Shown: piece by piece, positions 9,115 through 19,115 of the stretch
Layout of the letters: each line of letters starts with the position of its first letter
Numbering within the stretch: the stretch's first letter is position 1
Assembly: GCF_001907195.1 (NCBI RefSeq)
Contig: NZ_LVWA01000002.1
Span: 310,001 to 374,000, forward strand
From: Pontibacter flavimaris
GTDB lineage: Bacteria; Bacteroidota; Bacteroidia; Cytophagales; Hymenobacteraceae
Length of the DNA: 64,000 bases
Direction of reading: 5' to 3'
Notes under the pieces: model-generated
What the model was told of the DNA's origin: nothing
Databases searched by the model: none
Seen by the model: only the letters and a program-made list of their open reading frames with translations
Program-made: the position numbers and the translations under genes

Positions 9115-10830
9115 TTACAGATTCCCCTTCTTCATCTCGCTCACGGCGTGGTCCACGGCACGGGCCGTCAGGGCCATGTAGGTGAGCGAGGGGTTCTGCG
9201 TGGAGGTCGAGGTCATGCAGGCGCCATCGGTAACGAACACATTCTGGCAGGCGTGCAGCTGGTTATACTTGTTCAACAGCGAGGTCTTCGGGTCATGGCC
9301 CATCCGCACGCCGCCCATCTCGTGGATGTCCAGGCCCGGCGCCTGCTTCGAGTCCGTGGCTCTGATGTTGGTGAAGCCCGCCTTGGTGAACATCTCCGTC
9401 ATCTGCTCGAGGTAGTCTTTGATCATCTTCTCGTCGTTGTCGTCGTAGCCGATGTTGATGCGCAAGAGCGGCACTCCCCAGGCGTCCTTCTGGTCCTTGT
9501 CGAGGCCCACGAAGTTCCCCTCCTTCGGGATAGTCTCCCCCATCATGTGCGAGCCCACATTCCAGTTGCTCCACGTGGGATTCAACAGTTGTTGCTTCAG
9601 GTCCTCGCCAAAGCCGGAGCGGTCCTCTACCTGGTAGCGGCGGGCCCCAAAGCCAGCGGCGTAGCCTCTCAGGAAATCGGTTTCCTGCTTGTGCAGGTTC
9701 CTGAAGCGCGGAATATAACCCCCATCGGATGGGTTGCGGCCTGCCGTGGCGTACTGCAGCAGCCCGTCATACTCGGCCGATATCCTGGCCCGGTAGTTAT
9801 GGAAGCCCACGTACTTGCCCAGCACCCCGCTGTCGTTGCCCAACCCGTTGGGGAAGCGCGCGGAAGTGGAGTTGAGCAGGATGTGGTTGGTATGCAGCGC
9901 CGAGGCGTTCACGAAGATGATGCGGGCGTAATATTCGATCACCTCCTTGGTGTTGGTATCCACCACACGCACGCCCGTTGCTTTTCCGGCTTTCTCGTCG
10001 TAAATCACCGACTCCACCACCGAAAACGGCCGGAGCGTGAGGTTGCCCGTGCGCTCGGCCCAGGGCAGTGTGGAGGAGTTACTGCTAAAGTAGCCGCCGA
10101 AGGGGCAGCCGCGCTGGCAGAGGGTGCGGTTCTGGCACTGCCCACGCCCCTGGTCGAAGTGGATCTGGTTGGGCTTGGACAGGTGCGCGCAGCGGGCGCT
10201 GATGACGTGGCGGTTGCCGTAGTGCGTCTTGAGCTGCTGGCGGAAGTAATTCTCCACGCTGTTGAGCGGGTAAGGGGGCAAAAACTCCCCGTCCGGCAGC
10301 TCGGCCAGTCCATCGCTGTTACCGGAGATGCCGGCAAACTTCTCCACGTGGCTGTACCAGGGCGCCAGGTCCTTGTAACGGATGGGCCAGTCCACAGCGA
10401 AGCCGTCACGGGCAGGCCCATCAAAGTCAAAATCGCTCCAGCGCTGTGTTTGCCGCGCCCATAAAAGCGACTTGCCGCCCACCTGGTAGCCGCGTATCCA
10501 GTCGAAGGGCTTCTCCTGCACGTAGGGGTGCTCGGAGTCCCTGGTAAAGAAGTGCATGGCATCCTCGCGGAAGGCGTAGCAGCGGCTCACCACCGGCTCC
10601 TTCTCCCGTATCTCCAGGGGCACCTGCCCGCGGTGCTCAAACTCGTAGGGCATCTTGTTGGTGGTGGGGTAGTCGCGGTTGTGCTTCACGTCGCGGCCGC
10701 GCTCCAGTACCAGGGTTTTCAGCCCCTTCTCCGTCAGCTCCTTGGCTGCCCAGCCACCGCTTATCCCCGAGCCGACCACGATCGCGTCGAAGGTGCGCGC
10801 TTTCACGCTGTCTATGTTCAAATTCGCCAT
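9115..10830 (-). CDS. GMC-family FAD oxidoreductase (probable glycoside 3-dehydrogenase subunit)
   Basis: 571 residues. The N-terminal dinucleotide fold holds GSGISGG at residues 20-26, followed by LVLERGRD, and a C-terminal GMC domain holds HEMGGVRMGHDP and NVFVTDGACMTSTSTQNPSL, which supply the catalytic His and Asn region. Cys-rich CQNRTLCQRGCPFGGYF in mid-protein is typical of this bacterial subgroup. Its ATG overlaps the stop of the upstream small gene as TAATG, so the two are translationally coupled. GMC plus 'gluconate 2-dehydrogenase subunit 3' is the arrangement of glucoside 3-dehydrogenases that oxidise sugars at C3 and pass electrons to a cytochrome c. No cytochrome c gene is seen here. 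A close paralogue lies at 17287-19008. Confidence 0.85.
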   Translation of the reverse strand: MANLNIDSVKARTFDAIVVGSGISGGWAAKELTEKGLKTLVLERGRDVKHNRDYPTTNKMPYEFEHRGQVPLEIREKEPVVSRCYAFREDAMHFFTRDSEHPYVQEKPFDWIRGYQVGGKSLLWARQTQRWSDFDFDGPARDGFAVDWPIRYKDLAPWYSHVEKFAGISGNSDGLAELPDGEFLPPYPLNSVENYFRQQLKTHYGNRHVISARCAHLSKPNQIHFDQGRGQCQNRTLCQRGCPFGGYFSSNSSTLPWAERTGNLTLRPFSVVESVIYDEKAGKATGVRVVDTNTKEVIEYYARIIFVNASALHTNHILLNSTSARFPNGLGNDSGVLGKYVGFHNYRARISAEYDGLLQYATAGRNPSDGGYIPRFRNLHKQETDFLRGYAAGFGARRYQVEDRSGFGEDLKQQLLNPTWSNWNVGSHMMGETIPKEGNFVGLDKDQKDAWGVPLLRINIGYDDNDEKMIKDYLEQMTEMFTKAGFTNIRATDSKQAPGLDIHEMGGVRMGHDPKTSLLNKYNQLHACQNVFVTDGACMTSTSTQNPSLTYMALTARAVDHAVSEMKKGNL

Positions 10831-11369
10831 TAGCTTATCTGTGCTTCTGCTGTTACAGGATAGTAGGCCTCGTAGCGACCCGGCACCAGCTCGTATACCC
10901 GGAGGGTGGTCATCACCAGCTCGGAGTTGAGGTAGCCCTTGATCGTCTCGCCCTTGAGGATGTTGTAGAAGGTGAGCACCTCCTCGGGTGCCTGCCGGGT
11001 GTTTACACTGGCAACCACCTGCTGGCGCTGCTCCGGGCTACACTTGGTAAACCGCTTTCCCGTCTGTTCCTTTGCTAGCTCCGCGAAGGCGGTCATGCCC
11101 GTCATGAATGTCTGCTGGTCCTCCCTGGAATAGCAGTCGTCGAGCATCTTGAGCGTGAACAGGTGCAGGCCCATGGCTTTGGCGCCGGGCGTGTCGGTGG
11201 CGGGGATGAGCGTCTCCACCACTTCGGCCAGCAGTTCCTCCTCCCCGGCCGATACATCCAGGTGGTCCAGCGGGATGGAGGCCTTACCCTCCTCCAGCAC
11301 GCAGGAAGGCAGCACGGCCACGCTCCCCGCAAAAATCAACAGGCCTTTTACAGCCGATCGCCTATCCAT
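10830..11369 (-). CDS. Gluconate 2-dehydrogenase subunit 3-like protein
   Basis: 179 residues. The N-terminus MDRRSAVKGLLIFAGSVAVLPSC has a twin-Arg start, a hydrophobic core and a Cys, which fits Tat export with possible lipidation. The mature part is helical and matches the small-subunit family (ETLIPATDTPGAKAMGLHLF; LKMLDDCY). In known complexes this subunit is needed for export and maturation of the GMC catalytic subunit. It is the first gene of a two-gene operon, and its TAA stop shares a base with the next ATG. Its presence suggests that the partner is exported with it although the GMC protein itself lacks a signal. Confidence 0.82.
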   Translation of the reverse strand: MDRRSAVKGLLIFAGSVAVLPSCVLEEGKASIPLDHLDVSAGEEELLAEVVETLIPATDTPGAKAMGLHLFTLKMLDDCYSREDQQTFMTGMTAFAELAKEQTGKRFTKCSPEQRQQVVASVNTRQAPEEVLTFYNILKGETIKGYLNSELVMTTLRVYELVPGRYEAYYPVTAEAQIS

Positions 11370-11965
11370 AAGTATATAACAAAGAGTATACTATTGTGTT
11401 GGTCTCGCCTACCCAGACGAGTCGCCGCTAAGGTCAACACCTGCTATGACGGGTAAGTTCTACTTATGCAGGCATCATTTCCTTAAGCTACTAGCTCACG
11501 AATATAATAAGATGCGTGAGCTTTACAAAAAATAAAACCGGCCTAAAATAAATGTGATTAATCACCACATACATCTGCACAACCGGACCTTTCTAAGATT
11601 CCACGGCACCAGCAACCTACAAATGCCGCCTGCTAGCCGTCCTGCACAACGCCTTTCCTATTTGAAAAACTCCCTAAAACCTACGCTTAACTAAATTTCA
11701 GGGCATATTGCTATACTTTTATATAAAAGGATAGTATAACAGCAGACTAGTCTTGCTTTTTTATTTAAAAATAAACAATTTTATATGATTGATTACTCAG
11801 TTATACGCTAATGCCTATGTAACATCAATACCTCTATTCCCAAATCTTCCTGGTCCCCTGCTGTTATCTGTCGGGTAATCAAGAGTCTTTTACAAGAGTC
11901 TTAAAGGTGTGTGCTTACACCTTCTGTAAAGCATCAATACTATTTCACCTAACTAACCTACTAAA
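11370..11965. other. Divergent regulatory region before susC, no gene
   Basis: About 600 bases between the subunit 3 gene (minus) and SusC (plus). It becomes very A/T-rich around 11690-11800. I see AAGTATAA-type motifs but no ORF with coding character and no operator that I can name. Confidence 0.6.
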
Positions 11966-14900
11966 ATGAAACAGAATTACTCTAAGGCATGGATTCCCCC
12001 ATTGGGCAGACATGCAAAGCTTACGTCCCGGCAGATGAAGCTGGCCACGGCATTCGCTTTAGCCTGTCTGTTGCAGGCACCCGCTACCGCCGCTACAGCC
12101 CCCTTCGCCATAGAAAGCAGCCTGCTCTCGGCGAGCGACATGGTGCTGCAGGACGTTGAGGTAAAAGGTAAGATAACCGGCGAAGACGGAGAAGGCATCC
12201 CGGGGGCCACCGTTGTGGTGAAGGGAACGACACTCGGCACGACCACTGACGTGAATGGCAACTTCAGCCTGAGCGTACCAGACGGTAGCAGCACCCTGGT
12301 TGTTTCTTTCATTGGCTACAAGACACAGGAAATACCGGTAAACAACCGCGCCTCCATCACCGTAGCCATGGCTGCCGACACAAAGGCGCTTCAGGAAGTG
12401 GTGGTAACGGGATATGCGGTACAGGAGAAGAAAGACCTGACAGGCGCCGTGGCCGTGGTAGACGTGTCTGAGATGACCAAGCAGCCGGAGCCCACCGTTA
12501 CAAGTATGCTGCAGGGTAGAGCGGCCGGTGTAACTGTTCTGGGCTCGGGACAGCCGGGAGAATCACAACAAGTTAGAATTCGTGGTTTTAACACCTTTGG
12601 CAACAACACGCCGCTCTACGTGGTGGACGGTGTGCCAACCCAGAACATCGGCGACCTGAACCCGAACGATGTGGAAACGATGCAGGTGCTGAAGGACGCC
12701 GGTTCTGCCTCCATCTACGGTTCACGTGCCGCCAACGGTGTGGTCATCATCACCACCAAAAGGGGCAAGGACAAAGTTAAGGTGACTTATGACGGCTTTT
12801 ATGGCACGCAACGCCCACCAGAAGGCAACCACTGGAACCTGGCAAACCCGCAGGAGATGGCCGACCTGAAGTGGATGGTGTATAAAAATAGCCCAAATCC
12901 AGAGAATCCAAATCCGGTAGATCCATTATATGGTACCTACACATCGGGCAACTCACCCACGCTGCCTGATTACCTGGTGGCAGGGAATCAGACGGGCCTG
13001 ATGGAAGGCGACCCCGCAGTAGACCCGTCGCTTTATTCCGTAAATCCCTCTTACACTGGAGGAAGCTCCGAGCTGGGCTCTTTTTACAGGATAGTAAAGG
13101 CTAACAAAGAAGGTACAGACTGGTTCGACGAAGTGTTTAACCCTGCCTCCATCACCAGCCATAACATAGGCGTGAGCGGCGGCGGCGACATGGGAAGTTA
13201 CTATTTCGGCGCCAATTACTTTAACCAGGAGGGCACGCTAAAGAACACCTACTACAAACGTTATACTGTACGGGCCAACAGCACCTACAACCTTTCTGAG
13301 AAGGTACGCATCGGGGAGAACCTCTCTTACTCCATTATTAATAACAGAATGGTTGGCGGAGGCGAAAACATGATTAACATGGCCTACCGTCAGCAGACCA
13401 TCATCCCGGTGTATGACATTATGGGTAACTTTGCCGGCTCTTTTGGCAATGGCCTGGGTAACGCCAGAAACCCGGTGGCACAGCTCGACCGAATTAAAAA
13501 CAACAGAGCCCTGAGCAGCCGCCTGTTTGGTAACGTGTTTGCGGAGGCGGACCTGCTGCAGCACTTTACATTGCGCACCAGCTTTGGCGGTGAGATGTAC
13601 AACGCTAGCAGCCGTGCCTTTACCTTTCCGGAGTATGAGAACGCGGAGAACAACTCGTTTAGCCAGTTCGACCAAAATGCAAACAGTGGCTACAACTGGA
13701 CCTGGACCAACACCGTGACATACAAGCAGAACTTCAATGATGTGCACAACATCACTGTGGTGGCTGGCACAGAGGCCTACACTAACTACTGGGAATATTT
13801 GAACGGCACGGCCAGGGGGTACTTCTCCTACGACCCGAACTACACAACCCTCTCCACAGGAACAACTTCCCGCAACAGCTTCAGTGGAAGAGGTGAGGAC
13901 GCGCTGTACTCGCTGATCGGGCGCCTGGATTACAACCTGATGGACAAGTACCTGTTGGGCTTTGTCATCCGCCGCGACGGATCTTCCAGGTTTGGCGCCG
14001 ACAAACGCTATGGCACCTTCCCGGCAGTAAGCGCCGGCTGGCGCCTTTCGGAGGAAAGCTTTATGCAGGGCATCAGCTGGGTTAACGACCTGAAGATACG
14101 TGGTGGTTATGGCGTGATGGGTAACCAGTTGAACGTAGCTCCTGAAAATGCCTTTTACCTGTATGGCGCTGATCCGAACCTGACATATTACGATATCGAT
14201 GGCTCCAATAAAACCACAGTAGAGGGCTTCCGACAGTCGCGCATTGGTAACCCGGGTGCAGTATGGGAAACCAACATCAACAGCAACATCGGTTTTGATG
14301 CGACTTTCTTTAACGGCAAAATAGACATTACGGCGGATTATTATCGCAAAGTGATCGACGATATGCTGTATGACCCGGAACTCCCGGCCACTTCTGGAGG
14401 AGCAACAAGGCCAAATGTGAACATCGCCAAGATGAAGAACAGCGGCCTGGACCTGGCAATCACAGGCCATATCAACGCAACCTCCGACCTTCGTTTTGAT
14501 ATTACCGGCACGTTGACGACTTACGACAATGAGATTCTGAAAGTATCCAATAGTTCAGCTTATTTTGATCGTGAGTCCCGTCGTTTCAACGGCAGCAACA
14601 TTATCCGAAACCGCGTAGGCGATGCCATGAGCTCCTTCTACGGTTATCAGATAGAGGGTTTCTGGGACGACGAAGCCGAGATTAACGCAGCCAACGAAGC
14701 GGCGCAGGCGGCCACTGACGATGCAAATGCAGTTTATCAGTCGGACGTAGCGGTAGGACGCTTCCGCTATGCGGATACCGATGGCGACGGCATCATCACC
14801 CCGGATGACAAGACCATACTTGGCAACCCGAACCCGGACTTTACTTACGGCCTGAACATTGGTGCCAGCTATAAGAACTTCGACTTTAGCATGTTCCTGT

Positions 14901-15334
14901 ATGGTTCGCAGGGTAACGAGATATGGAACCAGGTAAAGTGGTGGACAGATTTCTACCCGAACTTTGGGGGTGCAAAGAGCAAAACCGCCGTGCATGATTC
15001 CTGGACGCCGGAGAACCGCAACGCCACCGCCCCTATCCAGGAGCGAAGCGGGTCTTTCAGCTCCGCCAACGTTCCTAACTCCTACTTCGTGGAGGATGGT
15101 TCTTACCTGAGAGCCAAGAACATGCAGTTAGGCTATACTTTACCAAAGAGTATCCTGGACAACTATGGCATCGGTAGCCTGAGAGTGTACCTGCAGGCCA
15201 CAAACCTGTTCACCATCACAGACTATTCCGGCATTGACCCAGAGATCTCAGGCAGCACAGTTGCATTTGGTATAGACGAGGGCAACTACCCTAACGTGCG
15301 CCAGTACCTGGTTGGCCTGAACCTGTCCTTCTAG
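11966..15334 (+). CDS. SusC-type TonB-dependent outer-membrane transporter
   Basis: 1122 residues. A long N-terminal leader precedes a signal-like stretch near residues 24-44. Then come the carboxypeptidase-regulatory-like domain (GKITGEDGEGIPGATVVVKGT, then GNFSLSVPDG), the TonB-box-like QEVVVTGY, the plug (LQGRAAGVTV; VRIRGFNTFGNNTPLYVVDGVP; NGVVIITTKRG) and a large barrel ending in an aromatic residue (LVGLNLSF). These features define SusC/RagA importers that work with a SusD lid. It is followed after 26 bases by SusD. The neighbouring GMC, DUF1080 and Gfo/Idh genes suggest that the imported ligand is a glycoside to be oxidised; this is inference. Confidence 0.95.
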   Translation: MKQNYSKAWIPPLGRHAKLTSRQMKLATAFALACLLQAPATAATAPFAIESSLLSASDMVLQDVEVKGKITGEDGEGIPGATVVVKGTTLGTTTDVNGNFSLSVPDGSSTLVVSFIGYKTQEIPVNNRASITVAMAADTKALQEVVVTGYAVQEKKDLTGAVAVVDVSEMTKQPEPTVTSMLQGRAAGVTVLGSGQPGESQQVRIRGFNTFGNNTPLYVVDGVPTQNIGDLNPNDVETMQVLKDAGSASIYGSRAANGVVIITTKRGKDKVKVTYDGFYGTQRPPEGNHWNLANPQEMADLKWMVYKNSPNPENPNPVDPLYGTYTSGNSPTLPDYLVAGNQTGLMEGDPAVDPSLYSVNPSYTGGSSELGSFYRIVKANKEGTDWFDEVFNPASITSHNIGVSGGGDMGSYYFGANYFNQEGTLKNTYYKRYTVRANSTYNLSEKVRIGENLSYSIINNRMVGGGENMINMAYRQQTIIPVYDIMGNFAGSFGNGLGNARNPVAQLDRIKNNRALSSRLFGNVFAEADLLQHFTLRTSFGGEMYNASSRAFTFPEYENAENNSFSQFDQNANSGYNWTWTNTVTYKQNFNDVHNITVVAGTEAYTNYWEYLNGTARGYFSYDPNYTTLSTGTTSRNSFSGRGEDALYSLIGRLDYNLMDKYLLGFVIRRDGSSRFGADKRYGTFPAVSAGWRLSEESFMQGISWVNDLKIRGGYGVMGNQLNVAPENAFYLYGADPNLTYYDIDGSNKTTVEGFRQSRIGNPGAVWETNINSNIGFDATFFNGKIDITADYYRKVIDDMLYDPELPATSGGATRPNVNIAKMKNSGLDLAITGHINATSDLRFDITGTLTTYDNEILKVSNSSAYFDRESRRFNGSNIIRNRVGDAMSSFYGYQIEGFWDDEAEINAANEAAQAATDDANAVYQSDVAVGRFRYADTDGDGIITPDDKTILGNPNPDFTYGLNIGASYKNFDFSMFLYGSQGNEIWNQVKWWTDFYPNFGGAKSKTAVHDSWTPENRNATAPIQERSGSFSSANVPNSYFVEDGSYLRAKNMQLGYTLPKSILDNYGIGSLRVYLQATNLFTITDYSGIDPEISGSTVAFGIDEGNYPNVRQYLVGLNLSF

Positions 15335-15360
15335 TTTTAAGACTTTAAATTCTGAAAAGT

Positions 15361-17142
15361 ATGAAAAGATATAAACTGTTACTGTTAGCCGCTGCATGTG
15401 TTGGCTCTATGCAGCTAACGACCTCCTGCAGCGAGGACTTCCTCGAGAAACCCGCCATCGGTGGTTTAAGTGAAGACATCATCGCCAACCAGGTGGGTGT
15501 AGAGAAACTGCTGATCGGCACCTATGCCGCCCTGGACGGGCAGGGCAACGGCGCCGCGATTGCAGGCGGTGGCCAGTGGGAGGCAGCGCCTACCAACTGG
15601 ATCTACGGCAGCGTAGCGGGCGGCGAGGCACACAAAGGCAGCGATGGTGCCGACCAGCCTGCCATCAACTCTATCGCCACCTTTATCTCGGACCCAAGCA
15701 ACGGCTTCTTCAACACCAAATGGAAAGCGTTGTACGAAGGCATCACCCGTGCTAATTCCACGCTCAAGCTTTTGGCGCTGGCTACCGATATCTCTGACGC
15801 CGACAGGCAGAGGATTGAAGGCGAGGCGCGTTTCCTGCGCGGGCACTATTATTTTGAGTTGAAGAAGATGTTCAACATGGTGCCGTGGATAGACGAAACG
15901 ACCACTGACTATACCCAGCCGAACGACCAGGACATCTGGCCGAAGATTGAGGCCGACTTCCAGTTCGCCATGGATAACCTGCCAAATACGCAGGCGCAGG
16001 TGGGCAGGGCCAACAAATGGGCAGCGGCGGCATACCTTGGCAAAACGTACATGTACGAGCATAAGTATGCGGAAGCCAAAAGCATCTTTGATCAGGTTAT
16101 CAACGAGGGCGTCACGACCAATGGCCTGAAGTATGGCCTGGTTGATAAGTTTAAAGATAACTTTGACGCCTCGACTGAGAATAACAAGGAGTCGGTGTTT
16201 GCCATACAAATGGTGGCCTATGATGGAACGGGTACTATTTCAAACGCCAACCAGGGCGAAATGCTCAACTATCCGTACAACAGCCCTTTCCGCTGCTGCG
16301 GCTTCTTCCAGCCTACCCTCGACCTAGCGAACTCTTTCCGCACCAATAGCCAGGGCCTTCCTTACCTGGACAACTACAACGCACAGCCCTTGAAGACCGA
16401 TCAGGGTATTTCGTCCAGTGCAGGATTTACGCCGGACGCACAACCTGTGGACCCGCGCCTGGACTGGACTGTTGGCCGTCGTGATATTCCATTCCTGGAT
16501 TGGGGCTATCATCCTGGCCAGTCCTGGATACGTGAGCAGAACACTGCCGGACCATACTCTTCTAAAAAGCACATTTACTGGCAGTCCACGGCAGACACCT
16601 ACTCAGATCAAAGTTCCTGGGCACCGGGCTCAGCGATCAACGTGGTGTTGATCCGTTATGCCGACGTGCTGTTGATGGCCGCCGAAGCAGAGGCCCAGTT
16701 AGGTAACCTGGCTCAGGCACAGGAGTACGTAAACATGGTGCGCGCCAGAGCTGCCCTGCCCGTAAACAAAGTATATGACTACAAGGATCCGGCAAACCCT
16801 ACAGCCGGTTTCACCAACGAGGAGGCTGCCAATTACAACGTGGCGCCTTATCCGGATGGCTATCTTGCAGGACTTGGCAAAGAACAGGCACTGGAGGCAA
16901 TCTACTTCGAGCGCAAACTGGAGCTGGCACTGGAAGGCCATCGCTTCTTCGACCTGGTGCGCTGGGGTAAGGCCGCAGAGGAGCTAAACTCCTTCTTCAG
17001 CTACGAAGGTGCAATTCTACCGGATGTAGCAGGAGGAAACTTTGTTACGGGGAAAAATGAGTACTTCCCGATTCCGCAAATACAGATAGACCTGCAGACT
17101 GTAAACGGAGAATCTACCCTGAAGCAAAACCCTAATTATTAA
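15361..17142 (+). CDS. SusD/RagB-type surface glycan-binding lipoprotein
   Basis: 593 residues. The lipoprotein signal ends LTTSC, followed by SEDFLEKPA, the usual SusD start. The helical TPR-like core has EGEARFLRGHYYFELKKMF, and the C-terminal SusD block LALEGHRFFDLVRWGKA is present. It forms a pair with the preceding SusC and caps its barrel on the cell surface. A perfect hairpin follows 50 bases after the stop, so the pair is probably a two-gene unit. Confidence 0.95.
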   Translation: MKRYKLLLLAAACVGSMQLTTSCSEDFLEKPAIGGLSEDIIANQVGVEKLLIGTYAALDGQGNGAAIAGGGQWEAAPTNWIYGSVAGGEAHKGSDGADQPAINSIATFISDPSNGFFNTKWKALYEGITRANSTLKLLALATDISDADRQRIEGEARFLRGHYYFELKKMFNMVPWIDETTTDYTQPNDQDIWPKIEADFQFAMDNLPNTQAQVGRANKWAAAAYLGKTYMYEHKYAEAKSIFDQVINEGVTTNGLKYGLVDKFKDNFDASTENNKESVFAIQMVAYDGTGTISNANQGEMLNYPYNSPFRCCGFFQPTLDLANSFRTNSQGLPYLDNYNAQPLKTDQGISSSAGFTPDAQPVDPRLDWTVGRRDIPFLDWGYHPGQSWIREQNTAGPYSSKKHIYWQSTADTYSDQSSWAPGSAINVVLIRYADVLLMAAEAEAQLGNLAQAQEYVNMVRARAALPVNKVYDYKDPANPTAGFTNEEAANYNVAPYPDGYLAGLGKEQALEAIYFERKLELALEGHRFFDLVRWGKAAEELNSFFSYEGAILPDVAGGNFVTGKNEYFPIPQIQIDLQTVNGESTLKQNPNY

Positions 17143-17191
17143 GTAGGTATACCTCATACTTCACACCTCATTTTAGCAGAACGAGGTATAT

Positions 17192-17231
17192 AAAAGAAAA
17201 CCACCTGCAGCGCTGCAGGTGGTTTTCTTTT
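17192..17231 (+). terminator. Terminator after susCD pair 1
   Basis: A 19-bp perfect stem around a 2-base centre (the stem would open to a larger loop) is followed by a T-rich run. It separates the pair from the convergent GMC gene. Confidence 0.85.
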
Positions 17232-17286
17232 TATCCTTTATACTTCTTATACTTTATCTTCAGATTAGATCGCTGCACTACATAGT

Positions 17287-19008
17287 TTATACTTGCAAAT
17301 TTCCTTTCTTCAGTTCACTAACAGCATAGTCCACCGCTCTTGCCGTCAGGGCCATGTAGGTGAGCGAAGGATTTTGCGTGCCGGTCGAGGTCATGCAGGC
17401 CCCGTCGGTCACGAACACGTTTTGACAGGCGTGCAGCTGGTTATACTTGTTCAGCAGCGAGGTCTTCGGATCGTGGCCCATTCTAACCCCGCCCATTTCG
17501 TGGATGTCGAGCCCAGGTGCCTGTTTGCTGTCATTGGCGTGGATGTTCTTGCACCCTGCCTTGTCCAGCATCTCTGCGCCTTGCACCAGAAAATCTTTCA
17601 GGGATTTTTCGTCATTGTCATCATACCCGACCGAGACTTTCAGTAAAGGGACTCCCCAGGCATCTTTTTCAGTTGTACTAAGGCTAACGTAGTTGCTCTC
17701 CTTCGGGATCGTCTCCCCTTGCATCATCATGTAAATACCCCAGCCACCGGGCTCCGACAGCGCATCCTTGTAGGCCGCTCCAAGCTGCTCGCCGTTCGGG
17801 CCAGCGCCTGCTCTGCCCCTACCAGCGCTATAAAAAACCATGTACCCCCGCAGGAAGTCAGTTTCCTGCCTGTGCACGTTCCTAAAGTTGGGCATCATGA
17901 CCGCACACGGACGGCGACCGTAGTAATAGCTGTCTTCGTAGCCTTCCATACTTGCCGAAAGCGAACCCCGGTAGTTATGAAAGGCCACATATTTGCCTAA
18001 AAGACCATTATCGTTCCCCAAGCCATTTGGGAAGCGGGAAGAGGTGGAGTTCAGCAGGATCAGGTTGGTGTTCAGTGCCGCCGCATTCACGAAGATTATC
18101 CTGGCGAAGTACTCGGTTACTTCCTTGGTGTGCGCGTCTACCACGCGTACGCCTGCGGCTTTGCCCTTTTGCTCATCATAAAGTATGGAATGTACTACGG
18201 AGTCGGGGCGCAGGGTAAGGTTACCGGTTTTGGCAGCCCAAGGCAAGGTAGAGGAGTTGGAGGAGAAGTAACCGCCGTAGGGACAGCCGCGCTGGCACAT
18301 GGTTCTGGCCTGGCACTGTCCCCGCCCCTGCTGGTGATGGATTTCCTCCGGCTTGGTTAAATGGGCGCAGCGGCCAATGACCACATGACGGTCCTGGTAA
18401 GTTTCTACAATCCGTTTGCGGATGGCTTTTTCGACCACGTTCATCTCCCAGGGTGGCAGGAACTCCCCGTCTGGCAGGGTGTCTACGCCATCTTTGTTTC
18501 CGCTGATGCCGACGAACCGTTCTACGTGGCTGTACCAAGGAGCAATGTCCTCGTAGCGGATGGGCCAGTCTACGGCAAAGCCGTCGCGGGCGGGGCCTTC
18601 GAAATCATACTTGCTCCAGCGCTGGGTTTGCCGCGCCCACATAAGCGATTTGCCACCCACCTGGTAGCCGCGTATCCAGTCGAAGGGCTTCTCCTGCACG
18701 TAGGGGTGCTCCTGATCCTTCACAAAGAAATGGGTGGCATCCTCTTTAAAGGCATAGCACCTGGAGGCGATCGGGTTTTCCTCCCTGAGTTCCTGCGTCA
18801 GGCGACCGCGGTGCGGGAAGTCCCAGGGATTTTTGGTAGCTGTAGGATAATCTTTCAGGTGCTCCACATTCCTGCCCCGCTCCAGCACCAGGGTTTTCAG
18901 GCCTTTTTCACAGAATTCTTTGGCAGCCCAGCCGCCGCTAATCCCAGACCCGATCACGATGGCATCATAGGTCTGGTCAGCGAATTTAGAAGTATTGATA
19001 TTTGCCAT
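17287..19008 (-). CDS. Second GMC-family FAD oxidoreductase, paralogue of the 9-kb gene
   Basis: 573 residues, co-linear with the GMC protein at 9115-10830 and highly similar along its length: same GSGISGG at residues 20-26, the same RGYQVGGKSL(L/M)WARQTQRWS block, a Cys-rich CQARTMCQRGCPYGGYF, and the same C-terminal HEMGGVRMGHDP. It has no adjacent subunit 3 gene and no signal peptide, so it may share the small subunit encoded at 10830-11369. It lies downstream of the DUF1080 and Gfo/Idh genes on the same strand, which supports a role in C3 oxidation of glycosides. The two copies differ most in the region near residues 385-425. Confidence 0.85.
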   Translation of the reverse strand: MANINTSKFADQTYDAIVIGSGISGGWAAKEFCEKGLKTLVLERGRNVEHLKDYPTATKNPWDFPHRGRLTQELREENPIASRCYAFKEDATHFFVKDQEHPYVQEKPFDWIRGYQVGGKSLMWARQTQRWSKYDFEGPARDGFAVDWPIRYEDIAPWYSHVERFVGISGNKDGVDTLPDGEFLPPWEMNVVEKAIRKRIVETYQDRHVVIGRCAHLTKPEEIHHQQGRGQCQARTMCQRGCPYGGYFSSNSSTLPWAAKTGNLTLRPDSVVHSILYDEQKGKAAGVRVVDAHTKEVTEYFARIIFVNAAALNTNLILLNSTSSRFPNGLGNDNGLLGKYVAFHNYRGSLSASMEGYEDSYYYGRRPCAVMMPNFRNVHRQETDFLRGYMVFYSAGRGRAGAGPNGEQLGAAYKDALSEPGGWGIYMMMQGETIPKESNYVSLSTTEKDAWGVPLLKVSVGYDDNDEKSLKDFLVQGAEMLDKAGCKNIHANDSKQAPGLDIHEMGGVRMGHDPKTSLLNKYNQLHACQNVFVTDGACMTSTGTQNPSLTYMALTARAVDYAVSELKKGNLQV

Positions 19009-19033
19009 CTTGTTTCTTGAAGTAGTTTTAAGC

Positions 19034-19094
19034 CTCTGAATGGCTGAATTTTAAACCTCTGAATGGCTGAAGGCCGGTACATGCCGGCCTTCAG
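19034..19094. terminator. Repeat plus hairpin between DUF1080 and GMC genes
   Basis: The words CCTCTGAATGGCTGAA occur twice in tandem (19033-19048 and 19056-19071). The second runs into an 11-bp stem (19067-19077 with 19084-19094, CTGAAGGCCGG). There is no T run after it on the minus strand, so partial termination or mRNA processing is as likely as full termination. Confidence 0.5.
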
Positions 19095-19115
19095 AGTATA
19101 AATTACACGAAAGTA

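Noticed and set aside
9148..10464. 438-codon plus-strand open frame opposite the first GMC gene
   Set aside because: Antisense of a clear GMC protein; low-complexity Val/Leu/Gly composition.
13238..14470. 410-codon minus-strand open frame in SusC1
   Set aside because: Antisense of the barrel region; no recognisable domain.
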